Shown: positions 23,801 to 34,780 of the stretch, piece by piece
How positions within the stretch are numbered: the first letter of the stretch is position 1
How the letters are laid out: each line of letters starts with the position of its first letter
Assembly: GCA_942486035.1 (NCBI GenBank)
Contig: CALNXK010000045.1
Coordinates: 1,639,501 to 1,703,500 of the forward strand
Length of the DNA: 64,000 nt
Reading direction: 5' to 3'
Origin: Porites lobata
Lineage: Eukaryota; Cnidaria; Anthozoa; Scleractinia; Poritidae
The notes under the pieces: generated by a model
Told to the model about the DNA's origin: nothing
What the model saw: only the letters and a program-made list of their open reading frames with translations
Database searches by the model: none
Position numbers and translations under genes: made by a program

Positions 23801-25148
23801 TAAGTACATTTAAGCACTTTTCCTTTCGATGAAACTAAAATTTCCAGATACACGAGCCTAAAGAAGGTTTATGTGGGAGTCTAACAAAGCTAAGACGCGT
23901 CGAGTTTCCGCCCGTTTTCTGTACTATCTCTGAGAAGACTAAGAGATTACAGCGTCTTTGATTTCCGAAGTGTCCGCCATGATGAATGGGACAGGATTGG
24001 CAGCGTTCGAGCGTTAGAATTGGCGCTCCGTTTTGAATTTTCTTTTGTTAAAGGGAACCTCCACTCTTACTACAGAATAAGTTTAAATCGAATAAAATTC
24101 TGTTGATAAACAAATTTGTTCGAAATTTGTCCTTAAAAAAGGTGTTTATATCAGGAAAAGTGAATTTTAAAATGGCTTATTTTCACTTTCAAATTTCGCG
24201 GGCGCTGCCATCTTGAATAATTGTGACGTGTTACGGTTGCTCTATTGTTCTGACACAAAGAGCTATTGTTTAATAACAATAGGGCAACCGTAACACTTCA
24301 CAATTATTGAAGATGGCGACGCCCGCAAAATTTGAAAACAAAAATAGGCGAATCTAAAAGTTATTTCTTTCGGATACAAACGCTTTCTTTAAAAATATTT
24401 TCGATTGACTTGACTGTAACAGTTATTTCCTGTGATTTAAAGTTATCTTTTTGTTGAAGTGGAGGTTCCCTTTAACTCTTGTCGGCTTATTTGGTATATT
24501 CTATTAGCTCCTGGCTAGACCTGTTACTCCGTTGATGTCATACCTTGAAAGCTTGTCGCTATGACACCTTAAAATTTTTTTTGCGCTATTTGGGACGTTC
24601 TTTGCAAAATTTCTGATGCTTTGTTCATGTTCGTTATGTACAGAGGACAGCCAACTACTTTGGGGCTATCTTCCGCTGAGGCTAAGTCACTTATAACAGG
24701 TAACAGCAACAATACTACTTCTCCGAGATTATTTAATCGCAAAAATCCTCAAACAATTGACCGCAGCGACGAGACTTTGACACGGAGGACTCCAAATCAG
24801 CGTCCTGTGTCACAAAGCAAAAAACGTTTACGATTTGCCGATAGATTAATGTCGCAACCAGACCCCTCGCCTGCTTTCACTAGCAGGCGGTTCTCCCGTC
24901 CGCTGACCGATGAGAACGAAGGAGCTGAGTATAAGATCACCGACGAGTCCTTTGCGAATTTGGACGGCATGGATTCATTAGAGCAAGGTGCGTTAGAGGT
25001 TGAAAATTTGGAGGAGGAACTAAACAGCTGTGATGTATCGCCGCTTTTGTCGGGTGAAGAGGAGGATTTTCGAAGAGGATTGGAAAATCTCGACGCTAAT
25101 ATTGCAAGAATACAGAAAAGTTTGCGAGAAACAGCTTTGAGAACGTGA
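13260..25148 (+). CDS. CCDC14: Coiled-coil domain-containing protein 14 (CCDC14)
   Basis: In vertebrates CCDC14 is a centriolar satellite/centrosomal scaffold that restrains centriole duplication. Fifteen coding exons join in phase: 13260-13283, 13456-13520, 13970-14048, 14657-14729, 15315-15482, 16102-16289, 16791-17433, 18538-18688, 18997-19088, 19632-19732, 20255-20311, 21202-21262, 22733-22865, 23662-23799, 24644-25148. They give about 825 aa. Matches to the vertebrate protein are spread along its length: GYSLYTSDSEDQ, AALLSNILDNED, VENAQLRR, KQKDAEIERLKELTR followed by RLLSDI, and the C-terminal DFRRGLENLDANIARIQKSL. A coiled coil (about 170-200) precedes a Ser-rich exon, and more coiled coils follow at about 455-610. 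The start ATG (MKSRAPGK) is in a short first coding exon whose phase-0 donor fits exon 2. Introns carry many MITEs. The small exons 10-13 are the least certain. Confidence 0.9.
13665..13734. repeat. (TCA)n microsatellite
   Basis: About 70 bp of CATCATCAT with a few interruptions, in CCDC14 intron 2. Confidence 0.95.
13739..13893. mobile_element. Foldback MITE (GGTTTGCACGTGA ends)
   Basis: The left arm GGTTTGCACGTGACGTCA plus CGGCCATGTTGG is mirrored by CCAACATGGCCGCC plus TCACGTGGTTGCAAACC. 155 bp, adjoining the TCA microsatellite in CCDC14 intron 2. Confidence 0.8.
14335..14546. mobile_element. MITE, CTTTAAGCCCC family, copy 2 (TTAA ends)
   Basis: The ends TTAACCCTTTAAGCCCCAAT and ATTGGGACTTAAAGGGTTAA pair. 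TTAA at each end may be the target duplication, as in piggyBac- or Kolobok-type elements. The interior matches 2725-2916. Confidence 0.85.
14842..15200. repeat. TATGTGCCGCTG dispersed element, copy 1
   Basis: Starts near GGGGATTACTGCCATATATG and TATGTGCCGCTGTAAAGGG, and ends near CAGTGGCACACCCCCACCC, an imperfect inverted end. The copy at 42255-42620 has the same ends. Confidence 0.6.
16507..16642. mobile_element. Foldback MITE (TAGCCTGCGTAGC), copy 1, exact 9-bp TSD
   Basis: The arms start TAGCCTGCGTAGCAGGCGCT and end AGCGCCTGCTACGCAGGCTA, then continue through AGTAGTGGGC and GGGCGCGCG. Flanks are exact 9-bp direct repeats GACTTCCGA (16498-16506 and 16643-16651). It landed next to a tRNA-like box (GGATTTGAACTC, minus strand) in a CCDC14 intron. 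Confidence 0.92.
17456..17614. mobile_element. Foldback MITE (TAGCCTGCGTAGC), copy 2
   Basis: Same family as 16507-16642. Left end TAACCTGCGTAGCAGGCGCT, right end AGCGCCTGCTACGCAGGCTA. Flanks GTTTCCTGT and GTTTCCCGT match at 8 of 9. It lies about 25 bp downstream of CCDC14 exon 7, so the two copies flank the large exon 16791-17433. Confidence 0.9.
17891..18258. repeat. Dispersed GGGAGCTTA repeat, copy 2
   Basis: Starts TAGGGAGCTTAAGCAACGAC and ends with GTCGCCGTCGTGGTATC then TTAACAACTCCTTA, an imperfect terminal inverted repeat. The interior has TTCTGCACGTGCGTCACGC and CACGTTTTATGGAGGA, shared with 20400-20800. Confidence 0.7.
20400..20800. repeat. Dispersed GGGAGCTTA-related repeat, copy 3
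   Basis: Shares CAACGAGAACGG, TTTGCACGTGCAGCACAC, TTTTTTGTTCATTTCCTTGC and CACGTTTTATGGAGGA with 17891-18258. The ends are not clear. CCDC14 intron. Confidence 0.55.
22046..22110 (-). repeat. tRNA-derived sequence (SINE-like)
   Basis: On the minus strand: GGATTAGCGCGGTTGGTTAG (A-box-like) and, about 40 bp on, AGGTGTGACCTCAAATC (weak B-box). Degenerate, in a CCDC14 intron. Confidence 0.5.
24052..24471. mobile_element. 420-bp foldback MITE with TTAA target duplication
   Basis: The ends AGGGAACCTCCACT and AGTGGAGGTTCCCT are flanked by TTAA on both sides (24048-24051, 24472-24475). The inner arms pair again around GGGCAACCGTAACAC, near the centre. The TTAA target points to piggyBac- or Kolobok-type mobilisation. 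CCDC14 last intron. Confidence 0.85.
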
Positions 25149-25390
25149 AAAAGGAAATATTGAGGTTCAGGACATGCAGCTAAAGTTGTCGGAAAGATAA
25201 ATGGCTCTGACATGGAAAAGCAAAAACGAGTTCAGTGAATCTTACGTTACTTTTGGAATGTTAACGACTCGTGCACGTTTAAAGATAATTATTTTTATAG
25301 TCGTAAGAATTAAATATATTTAAACTTATCCAGGATTTTGAGGGGCTTTTATGATTTATTTCCATTCACACAGTAAAATGGGCTTATTTT

Positions 25391-25446
25391 AACCTCGTTC
25401 CCAGGGCCAGTCGGGACGGGTAGGAGAGAACCCTGGGAACCAGGTT
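25391..25446. mobile_element. Tiny hairpin element (AACCTCGTTCCCAGGG), copy 1
   Basis: AACCTCGTTCCCAGGG pairs with CCCTGGGAACCAGGTT across a loop containing GGGTAGGAGAGAA. The same hairpin recurs at 49364-49408. Confidence 0.75.
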
Positions 25447-25724
25447 GGGCTTAACCTAGTCCCTAAGCCTCATTATTCCGCACGGACAATGCGTGTAGGG
25501 TCACGTGGTCCGATCGCCTCGGATATGTCACCAAAGTCAATTGACGGAGAAGGCCTGGGAAAACACCGTACAGAGATTGGGCAAGATTGGGCTAACTTGG
25601 ATTGGAATTAGAGTTCTCCGACTTTAAAACGCTGGTCACCTTATGAAGGTCACACAGTGGAGTGTCGTGTCAACAAGACAAGGATTTAGAACATTCGTGC
25701 CATGACACCACGGCAGCCGAATAT

Positions 25725-25965
25725 ACGGTGTTGACAAATCCAAACAAGGATAACAAATCTACTACTGACGGGGTGATAAGGGTTGTGCTTGAGATGCTGG
25801 GTAAGACTGGGACTGAGCAGCAGGCTCTCCCGTCCGCTGACCGATGAGAACGAAGGAGCCGAGTATTAGATTCACTGAGGAACGGGGTGCGTTATCACGC
25901 ACAAGCCTCATCACCCCGTCGGTAGTAGATTTGCGGTCCTTGTTTGTATTCGTCAACACTGTATA
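25725..25965. mobile_element. Inverted repeat carrying a copied CCDC14 exon fragment
   Basis: The left arm (GTGTTGACAAATCC, ACAAATCTACTACTGACG, GGGGTGATAAGG) is mirrored on the right by CCTCATCACCCCGTCGGTAG, TAGATTTGCGG and CGTCAACAC. The loop at about 25820-25877 repeats, with few changes, part of the CCDC14 last exon (24885-24942): CGTCCGCTGACCGATGAGAA then CGAAGGAG. The copy has a stop in the CCDC14 frame (GAGTATTAG). Confidence 0.8.
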
Positions 25966-26017
25966 GCATTCCGGATAACAACAGTGGGACTCGAAAGACC
26001 CTTGTGGCTTGCTTGTC

Positions 26018-26202
26018 TTCAGTCGTCTCTCAGTCTCTCATTAATATTACGAGAGATGCGGGGACAAGGGGAGCGTGAGGGGTGATGGGAAGGAGGAAAT
26101 CTCCATCACCCCTCGCACTGCCTTCGGTCACGCTTCTCGCGTTCCGTCCGCCGCGTGCGAACTAAATAGAGAGGCAGACTGGGGACGAGCCAGCTCTTGT
26201 AG
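26018..26202. mobile_element. Imperfect foldback element
   Basis: The inner arms GAGGGGTGATGG and CCATCACCCCTCGC pair. The outer ends CAGTCTCTCATTAAT and AAATAGAGAGGCAGACTGGG pair loosely. Lies between CCDC14 and the secreted-protein gene. Confidence 0.55.
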
Positions 26203-26473
26203 CGCTGTGGTTCCCTTTAGAAAAAGAAGGATCTGCTAAAATCAGTTACATTTATATAGATATTCCTGGGCTTACAATGACAGGTAATTCAATATGCCTT
26301 CCTGTTCGAGGTCGTCTTGAAACTTAAACACCTGCTGAACATAACAGGTTGTCATTTTCTTCTAATTTACAAATGTCTTCCTCGAGTGCGACAATACTTA
26401 AATATCTTTAAGGAAAAATGGTTAAACATCTTCTCCTAAGTGGACAGCGAAAAACAAAATTTCACCACAGAAA

Positions 26474-28413
26474 ATGAAACCAACGGTATCGTTTAGCAAC
26501 GTGCTGACAATTCTGGTATGGACTCTCTATCTCGCCTCCAAGGTAAATACCAAAATTCATCACCCTTTACTCGTTTTTTAAAAGTTTGTTTTGCTTTTTG
26601 GTGTTGGTAACTGTTCTTCTGTTTGTTGTCTACGTTTTAAGGGATGCTCAATGAAAAATCCTGGACGTTACGGAAACTATTTGGCCTACAATTCAGGTAA
26701 GTGCATAAGCAAGTTACAATCGGGAGAACAGAGCTTTGTATTGTAGTAATATTCTTTACAACTGCCTTGCAACGAATAGCCTCGAAACCCAAATGCATGG
26801 CTTCCAAGTCAACAGAGAAATATGAATTTCTAACAAAACAACTCAAGTTGTTCAATTTTAATTTGCACACAGTCACCACATTGTTTATTAGTGTGCTTAA
26901 AGGTTTTAAATACCTGATCCTTGACTTTGTACCAGTGAAGTTAACCTCGCTAGTCTCATACACTTACCAATCAGAGAGCAGAAGATATCATTACTATCTT
27001 AAATTACATGCCCATATATGGGCAAAAAGGGCGTGGTCCAGAAAATTTAAATTTCAAATGAGCAATTTTACTACCGGTGGGTTAATCTGAGTGACGCCGT
27101 CATTCTCGCGAAGAGAGGAGCCAATGGAGCTCGAAAAAGAGGACACGTGATTAATAATAATGGATGTACGAATTCCCTTTTTCAATTTCCGGCGGTTGTC
27201 ACTTCTTGAGTGGATAATTATAAGTCCAGCACTAAAATATTTCTGTGAAATGTTAGTGTGGATATCACATGCGGAGGACTTTCAGAAAAGCACTTCATAA
27301 GTCTTGGTCTTTGACAAAATTTCAACAACTATCCTCCTAGATACCGAAGGCAACCAGATCGGACCTCACCTTGGTGGTGTCTTAGAAACCGTCTACGTTA
27401 TCCCCACATCGGCCGCGCCCACGGAAGATGGAACCGCGCGCGGAAACACGACCCCGAGCTCTACATACGCTCAAGAAAACTTACCCTTTGTTAATAGGAA
27501 ACTTGATCTAAGAACAAAGTTCTCTGCTCCCTCGAATGTCAGCTCGGCAAAGAGCAGTGAACCAAGTGATACGTATACAGCAAATGGTCCGCAGAATCTA
27601 GCCTCGTATTCGCTAGATCCACCGAACAGTTTTCCTCAGCCGACAAGTATACCGGCAATCGATACTATTTCGGTAACATCGCCGACTCCGATGGGATCAA
27701 TCGGGGATGAAATGAACACTATTGAGAATCTGCCCTCGCTGCCTCGGATTGGAAGTGAAATGAGTGAAAACGAGAAAATTCCTGGCATAGAAGAGATTAC
27801 CAGCATGCAGATACCCCTTAGCTTAGAAGAAGAAGAGCCATTGGAAAAAAGTCACGCTAGTTCCGGTGACTTTATACCTGGTCACGCCAATATTGGTCAC
27901 ACCAACTCTAGTCTCGCTAATCCTACAGCTAGTAGTAGCAATGAAACTACTGCAGATGCAAGGCGGCGAGAATTTGTCGCCTCGAATCCGGGTGACTTTC
28001 TTGAGACAAAGAGCATACACCGTCTTAAACTTAGATCTAGCCAGGTCAAAAGACAAGAGAGCGTTAAGGAAAAAAACAATCAAAGGACCAACAAAAACAA
28101 CAAGGACAACAAAGTAAGACATCATTATGCACATTCTAAATTGTCAAAAAAGAGGGTGGCTATTCCTCCTCCCAAACCCATCGATCCGATCCAGCCTTTA
28201 ATGGAAAAATTTGAAAAAGAGAAAGAAGTTGGAGATATAAAGGAACATGTTTTAGACATGGAAAAGATAAAACCACATGAAGCGATCGATAAACACCTGA
28301 TATCTATTGAATCGCAACCCAACATCGAACCAATTGAAAAGCATTTGTCGAAAGAACAGTCAGACACAATAGAGCCGATAGAGAACCATCAACTTAAAGC
28401 GATTAAACAATGA
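26474..28413 (+). CDS. Predicted secreted, low-complexity protein, family not recognised
   Basis: Three exons (26474-26542, 26642-26696, 27341-28413) join in phase (0, then 1) to about 398 aa. The first exon is a likely signal peptide: MKPTVSFSNVLTILVWTLYL, cut near the exon border. A short segment CSMKNPGRYGNYLAYN follows, then TEGNQIGPHLGGVLETVYV. The large last exon is Ser/Thr/Pro-rich at first, then Lys-rich (RSSQVKRQESVKEKNNQ, NKNNKDNKV). It ends in short units around IEPIEKHL, IEPIENHQ and IDKHLIS. No enzyme motif, Cys pattern or membrane anchor was seen. An extracellular matrix or secreted structural protein fits, but this is inference. Splice sites are good (AAG/GTAAAT, CAG/GTAAGT, CCTAG/AT). 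Confidence 0.75.
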
Positions 28414-28778
28414 TCTTTGTGTAATAATACATCATACACATCCAGGACTTCACAAAGAACTTTAATTCTTTGTTCACTGTATTATGGTTATTGTACTATA
28501 CCGGAAGTGATGTTTTCGTCTCGTGTTCGATTGCAAGACCATGTGTTTTGTACGATCCGCCATCTTGTGATACAATGTTGTCGAGTTGTTGAGTCCTCGA
28601 TGTGTTTATTGCCGTAGGGAGTTACTACAGTTATGAACCTAACCTTCTTTCGAGAACTACACCCATATTCGCATTTTGTCTTCTATGACACTGTAATGTG
28701 AAAAAAGTAAACAAACAAACAAAAACAAAAACTCAAAAAAAATGTTAAAGAATATATTCAAGCTCCTTAGGAAAGCCT

Positions 28779-31700
28779 TCATAACTCGGCGAATTCGACT
28801 TGTGCATTCGTCTTCATTTCTATTCTGTTTAAGAGAGCGTCTAATAACTGGATCACCTCCGCAGAAACGAGGCTTGCATTGTTGACGCCCACATTGTTTT
28901 CAACCTCAACAGTGGTAGCCTCCTGGTTGCCATGGGAACATGGTTCCTCGTTATTGTTTCTTGGAATATCACCCTTTTCCTTGTTCTTCCCAGGCTCACT
29001 TGGAACGACGTTGTTATTCAAACTGTGGTCTATAAAAAATGATAAAAGAAAACAGTAAAGCAAAGCTTCGAGAAATTTCCATCTTATGTTGAAGCGCTTT
29101 TTCTATCAGATATATATTATCTGTTGGTAAAGAGAATCGAGTTTGGCATAGTTATTTTGTTGTCGTCAGAATTTTTCAAGATTTTACGAATACATTCCAA
29201 GATTCCAATGCTGTTGGAATGCTGTCTGAAGGTTTTACGAGCGGCCATTCCGAAAATCCCCGAAGATTTCCAAAGCATTGTTAACCGTATTTTTCGCATG
29301 TGAAGTGCCCAGCGCGTCGGTGAAACAAAACATATCACGGAAATGAAACCTACCACACTCAAAGACGCGAATAAAGCGTTGAACTGGTTGTAGTAAAAGA
29401 ACTTCACTCAAAGTAGCCTAGCCTTCCTAAAAGTTACTGTGGCAGTTAAAAAAGTACGTGAAAACTGTTTAACGTGACTTTTATTAAGGAACGTTAGGGG
29501 GAAATGTAATCTAACGCTTGAAAACGCGAGCTCCACAATTTCAAATTTGAAGTGTTATTTCGGGAAAAAGTAGGTCAAAACAAGCTCTCAAAAAATGATT
29601 ATAGCCTGCGCAGGCGCAGAAGTATTTCCTGGTGTGGCTTGTCTCATTTTTGGTCAGAGATCATGACCTATGGCTTGCTCACATTCAAGTCCATTTTGAC
29701 TGTCACGAGTGAACCGTTATTACTCCTGCGTAGTTTATGCGCAAATTAAAGGCTAGGGAGTGTGGGTGAGATCGATCGAAGGTTAAAACGCACTTGCTCC
29801 AGCGCTTTTTGTTGCATAAGTTTCACGTGATAGAAGTTCCAAACGCGCGTGATCAGATTGCGTTCTATGCTTTCCACTCATTCTTAGCGGAAGTCCAAGC
29901 AAATACTGGCTACATGCATTTAAGATTAGGATTACCATCTCCTCTGGTCGACCGCATTTACCTTCTTTTTCCCCATTAGTTGTAGCTGGGTGGTGGTCCA
30001 CAAGCTGTAAGGACGGTCTGCTGTTGTATACAGTGATATCCGTTGCCGATGGCTGTCGGGTGAGATTCGGCCCAGTGCTAAAGCGACAAGACATGCCTAG
30101 AAAGTGTGCGCATATAATCAACAATGATTGTCTTGTGGGACACATTTTGAGGTCCCTGTTCTTCAAAGACCCTTTTTCGAGCATGCTCAGTGACAGACCT
30201 CATACCCGTTGAGTTAGAACTTCAGACTTCCATGACTTTAGAATAGGGGCGTTAGTCTGAGACAAACACGGATAGGCAATATTATTTTGCTAATTCTGCG
30301 TCTCATAGTTCTTTGGTTTTGAAGAAGGCATTAATTCAACGGCTAGATACACTTAACTAAAGATCTTTTTTTTTGCGTGACAGTAATTTATATTTGCATA
30401 AAACTGACATCTAATTCGTGTCAAACTCACCAAGTGTTCTCCTGTCTGGGCGGTGCCCTCCACACGCACTCAGCACCATTTTGAACACGAAAATGTAACC
30501 TCGCCTGTATCGCTGGCTCATCCAACCGTACAGCAGTGGATTAGCGAGGGCGTGAAGGAAAGAAAAGAGGGTTGTCAACAAAACTATCTTCGGTGATGGC
30601 TGTTGATCAATTATCAAGCAAAACAAGTTGTTCAACTGAAAATAAAAGAGAGGTAAATAGTAAATAAGCTAGTCATTTTAAACGGTGAAACACATTTTTT
30701 TGTGTGAAAAGTTTGAACCTAGGAGTCATTTCATAAGTAAGTGAAGCATTATCGCCCGGGTGATCGTAGTGCTGAATAGGACCTGCCTCTTACCCAGACG
30801 TCTCTTTCGATGAAAATGTGCGCGCAAAGGAAGGCGGAAAGGAGACAGCCGTCTGTACCCTTCCCATGGTCCCTTGCTGTTCCTCACCAGTCCCTCGCCT
30901 CTACCCTGCGAAAAACGAAGCGCCTGAGGAGGAGGCTGGAATAGGACTGTTGCTGACGGTGACAGTGTGGCTGCAGACGCCAGTACGTTGGTCATCTTCG
31001 GAGTCAAAGGGAGTTGAATCACGTCAGTTAATGGTATTTAACTCTGGTTATTGACGTGATTGGTCAATTAGGTCGCGATGTTATTGGTCGTCTGATGGTT
31101 AAGCCGTAATATTATTGGCTAAAAAGACTCTTTAATCAATTTCATTGGCGCGTTTTTGTTAGTCAGTGCTATAACGTTTTCCAGTTATCGAGCTAAAGAG
31201 GAATCGTAGAAGAAAACTGTTTGCTGCAAAGCAGTCAAATTAAATAATGTCATGGGTAAAAAATTGTGCTTCTACAGAGCGTGATCGCATGATGAATTAC
31301 AGACGTTTCGGGAATAATCCCTTCTTAAATGAAACTGAAGATGGATACTTATGGACAAGCGTACTTGGGATGTAGTTTGTATGGGAACGTAGCTTTGCTC
31401 ACCCTCTCGTGCCGTATTTAAATGTTAATGGTCAACAGTTCAAAAATTTACTTCGAAAAATGTTTCTTTTATAATTTATATATTATCCATTGATTAGAAT
31501 TGAGGCAATAAATTTTAGGGAATAATCTATCTTTTGTTTATGTTTTTAGGAAGGTTCCTTGACAGTTCTCTACAGCTGCGGTATGTTCGTTTAATTTAGT
31601 TAACATGTCATTTCAGCCTAAAAGCTTATTCATGTTTACATTTAAAAGCATATGTCAATTATTTTAACTATCAGGAATCCATACCTAGGTTGAAGGGTTT

Positions 31701-32964
31701 GTTTACTACAAAACTGGGTAAATTGCCCGGGTTTTTTCGTTTTGCCTTAAGAGGGAAAACCGTAACCTGTGTACAGACGACCCTTCCCCTCTTGGCTAGC
31801 GAAACCTGTTGTCCCCCTGTTTGATTTAATGTTAGGGACTTCCAGTATGCTGGTGGATAAGTAACGGAGATTTTCTATCATGGTGGGAGTAATTACAGCA
31901 CAAATACTTTTTCGTTGGGTTTATGCACCAAAGCCTCAGAGGGATAATGTGTCGTCCCCCAGGGTTATTTGAAGGCGGGGACTCCAGAAAGCCGTGCAGC
32001 TGGAGTTTTGAATAAAGAAGAGTCTCTAGCGTCGTGGCAGTCATTCAGCCATAGACCTTTTTCCTTAGGGTATGTACAGAGAATTCTCCGAGGTGTAACT
32101 TACCAGGAACGGCAGCCAGCTGATGTAGTAAATAATCACGACTATCCCCATCATAACGGCTAGCTTACGCACGCTCCGCACGCCGCTTGTTTTTCCCGGA
32201 CTGTGCACGCTTCCTCGGCAACTGTACACGCTTGATTGGCTCCTCGCTCCTCCGTGCCCTCTCATTAATGTCTGTCTTCGAATAAACTTGATCCCCGAGA
32301 CCTTGATCGTGAAATACGATGCAAACACCGTTAGAAACATGATTGCACCGTAAGTCTCTATATAAATGGCGTACGCTTTGCCCAGGTCGTAGAGTTGTGA
32401 AAAGCACACCCCGTTCTTAAACCCAGAGTTTCCAGCACCAATAAGCGGTAGAAAAGCTGAAAAGATTGAGAAAAGCCAGATGGCTGCAACGAACTTTTTA
32501 ATTCGTGCGGGCGTCACAAGTGTATGATGTCTTAGTGGAAACTTTAACAAAAGAGAGCGTTCGACTGCAATACAAGTCACCGTAAACGACGAAGCCATGC
32601 GAAAAGTGTAGACCAAAGTTACGAACGCATCGCACATAGGTTTAGCCATCTGTTGTCCTAAAAAATACCTTACGACTGTTATGAGCTCGACGGCTAAAGC
32701 AGAGTCCAAGAAATCTGCTAAGGAAAGAGAGAAGAGCAAAATATCTGCAGATGTCCAAGAGCGGTAGGATGCCAAGGCTGCAAGAACTAAGGCGTTGCCA
32801 AAAACGACAATAATTATGACGGACTGAAGAATTAACGCGGTCATGAGTGCGTTTAAATTTTCCCTCGCGTCTGTCGCATTTACGGTGCTGCCTGAGAAGT
32901 TTCTCAGTACTTCGTCAGTGTAGGGGAGAGTAAAGATTCCTGTTTGAGTTGGTTGGGTTGCCAT
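28779..32964 (-). CDS. Class A (rhodopsin-like) GPCR, orphan, copy A
   Basis: A seven-helix plasma-membrane receptor, ligand unknown. Minus-strand exons 32104-32964, 30431-30635 and 28779-29029 join (phase 0, then 1) to about 438 aa. Landmarks: glycosylation sites N22 and N29, GN57 in TM1, LAD84 in TM2, C111 before TM3, E135-R136 in the DRY position (ERS), W163 in TM4, C187 in loop 2, SWLP near 282-285 in TM6 and NPLLYG in TM7. The first intron cuts TM6 right after SWLPFL. The last exon is a hydrophilic cytoplasmic tail, and its acceptor was chosen because it keeps phase 1. No TM5 Pro is obvious. Copy B at 41018-44966 has the same layout. It resembles several amine, peptide and lipid receptor groups too weakly to assign one. 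Confidence 0.85.
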
Positions 32965-34530
32965 GATATGGTGGAGGTGTCGAGCGTTGCGTTGAATCTT
33001 TCAAGGATAGCTAAGGATGTAGACGACTGCTTGCTCGAAGACCTTGAAAATGTAATAAATTGAAAAGGGTTGTTTCAAGTCGTCCGGCTATAAATCACTC
33101 TTAGATCATTCACCCTTGTGTAAACAGTCGGAATTCGTCAACTCTTTTACAAGACGCTGTCAATGGCCTGAATAAAAGACAAATTACTCGTCACCTACTT
33201 AGCAACAAGACGAAACGCAAACATTTCTAAAAATGGCCAAGTTTATTGTTAAGAAAGCTTCAAAATTGAACTTTAAAGAAGTCTAAAACACATTTCTTCC
33301 CACGGAAAAAGCTTCTCAAACTCTTTGGTCACATTTTCAGTACTTTTTCCAGAAAATTAAATTATAGTTTTACCGGGAAACTCATGAAGTTTTCATTTTG
33401 ATAAGACAACTGGATCGACAAGGATTTCACTTTTACTGATCTGTGATAATAACACGTCTGTGGTTTTAATTTTTTTTTTTTTGCTTACCGTTTCAGCCAC
33501 TGAAACTCATGCGCTTAAACGTTTTTCAGTGTTTAGTTATAGTACTGACGTCCTGGGTCATTAGACATTGATCCAGCTTTTAAAGCAAGAATATATAAAG
33601 ACATTACCATAATAAATAGACTTGTCGCGTGTATATTACTATTTTTGACATGGTCTAGATTGTTTGCATTAAGCCTTTTCAACTCTTTAAAAGCACGTTG
33701 GATGAAAGAAGGAATCAAAGAGTGCCACTCTTAATAAACAGCCTTGTTGATACAATTTAATGCGTCAAAAGAGTGGCTTTCATCTTTTTCGTTTGCCGTC
33801 AATATACGTAGGCAACTTAATAAACGTTATTTAAAATCGATGTCAAGCACGGAAAAGCGAGTTTGTTCATCGTATTAAATGAGCCGGGTATTAAAATTAT
33901 GTGACCGTTGAATTATAAAACTCGCCAAGGGGCTGTGGAAACAGAGATAGTTATAGAACGGTTTTGACCTGTTTTACCTCAAGCTTAATGAAAACTGATA
34001 ATGTGCAACCAAATGAAGGTGGCTTGTATATGCTATATAATCACATAAAGTTGGCAACCTTTTGCCTCCTATTTCCCGAAGTTTATTATGCTAAAACTGC
34101 GACAACGTTGCTCTAAAACATTCCCAGAAAAAGTATAGTTGCTGCCGTTCTGTGAAAAGTTTCTACTCCAAATTGAGTATTTAAAAGAACAGATGCTGAA
34201 ATATCAGTATTTGCATTCGAAGATAACAGCATAGCGTCCGCCATTTTCCTTTGTAGCGTCTATTGGGATAAATAACACACACACACTATACTTTATTTCA
34301 TGCACATCATTTTGCCATCTCCACTCGAAAATAGCAAATCACCACAGCCATTGCGGAGGACCAAAGTTTCGTTAACCTTTGCAGTAGGCGGATCTTTTCT
34401 CACAAGGTCAACTTTTATCGTCGAACGTTTGTGAGATTTTCAAGACATGCTAACTGACGGCTAAAAATTTACCGGTCGTTCTCTCTCCTATGACGTCTAG
34501 AGAAGAAGTCATATTTCAGAATTAGAATCT
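32965..34530. other. Upstream region of GPCR copy A, no gene seen
   Basis: About 1.6 kb of AT-rich sequence with no convincing exon. It should hold the promoter and 5' UTR of the minus-strand GPCR, but no element could be picked out. Confidence 0.4.
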
Positions 34531-34536
34531 GATTCG

Positions 34537-34780
34537 TATGGTGACCCACAACTGTCACGGCAAAAACAAAATACCTCACGGCAAAACCAAAAACTTCACG
34601 GCGAAAACAAAATGAACAAAATTTTCGGTTTTGCCATGAGGTTTTTGTTTTTTTGCCGTGAGGTTTTCGGTTTTGCCGTGAGGTTTTCGTTTTTGCCTTG
34701 AGGTTTTCGGTTTTGCCGTGAGGTATTTTGTTTTTGCCGTGAGGTTTTTGGTTTTGCCGTGACAGTTGTGGGCCACCGTA
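34537..34780. mobile_element. MITE with internal tandem repeats (TTTTGCCGTGAGG)
   Basis: The ends TATGGTGACCCACAACTGTC and GACAGTTGTGGGCCACCGTA pair, flanked by 6-bp direct repeats GATTCG (34531-34536 and 34781-34786). Inside, a unit of about 20-22 bp, GGTTTTGCCGTGAGGTTTTC, occurs about seven times on the right arm and in reverse on the left arm, so the element could form a long hairpin. Confidence 0.85.

Noticed and set aside
29117..29407. 96-codon minus-strand frame in GPCR A intron 2
   Set aside because: Skipped by the phase-1 join to the tail exon at 28779-29029; no similarity and no splice sites.
29783..30184. 133-codon minus-strand frame as an alternative GPCR A tail
   Set aside because: The CTTTAG acceptor would need phase 2 to use this frame, while the TM7 exon ends in phase 1.
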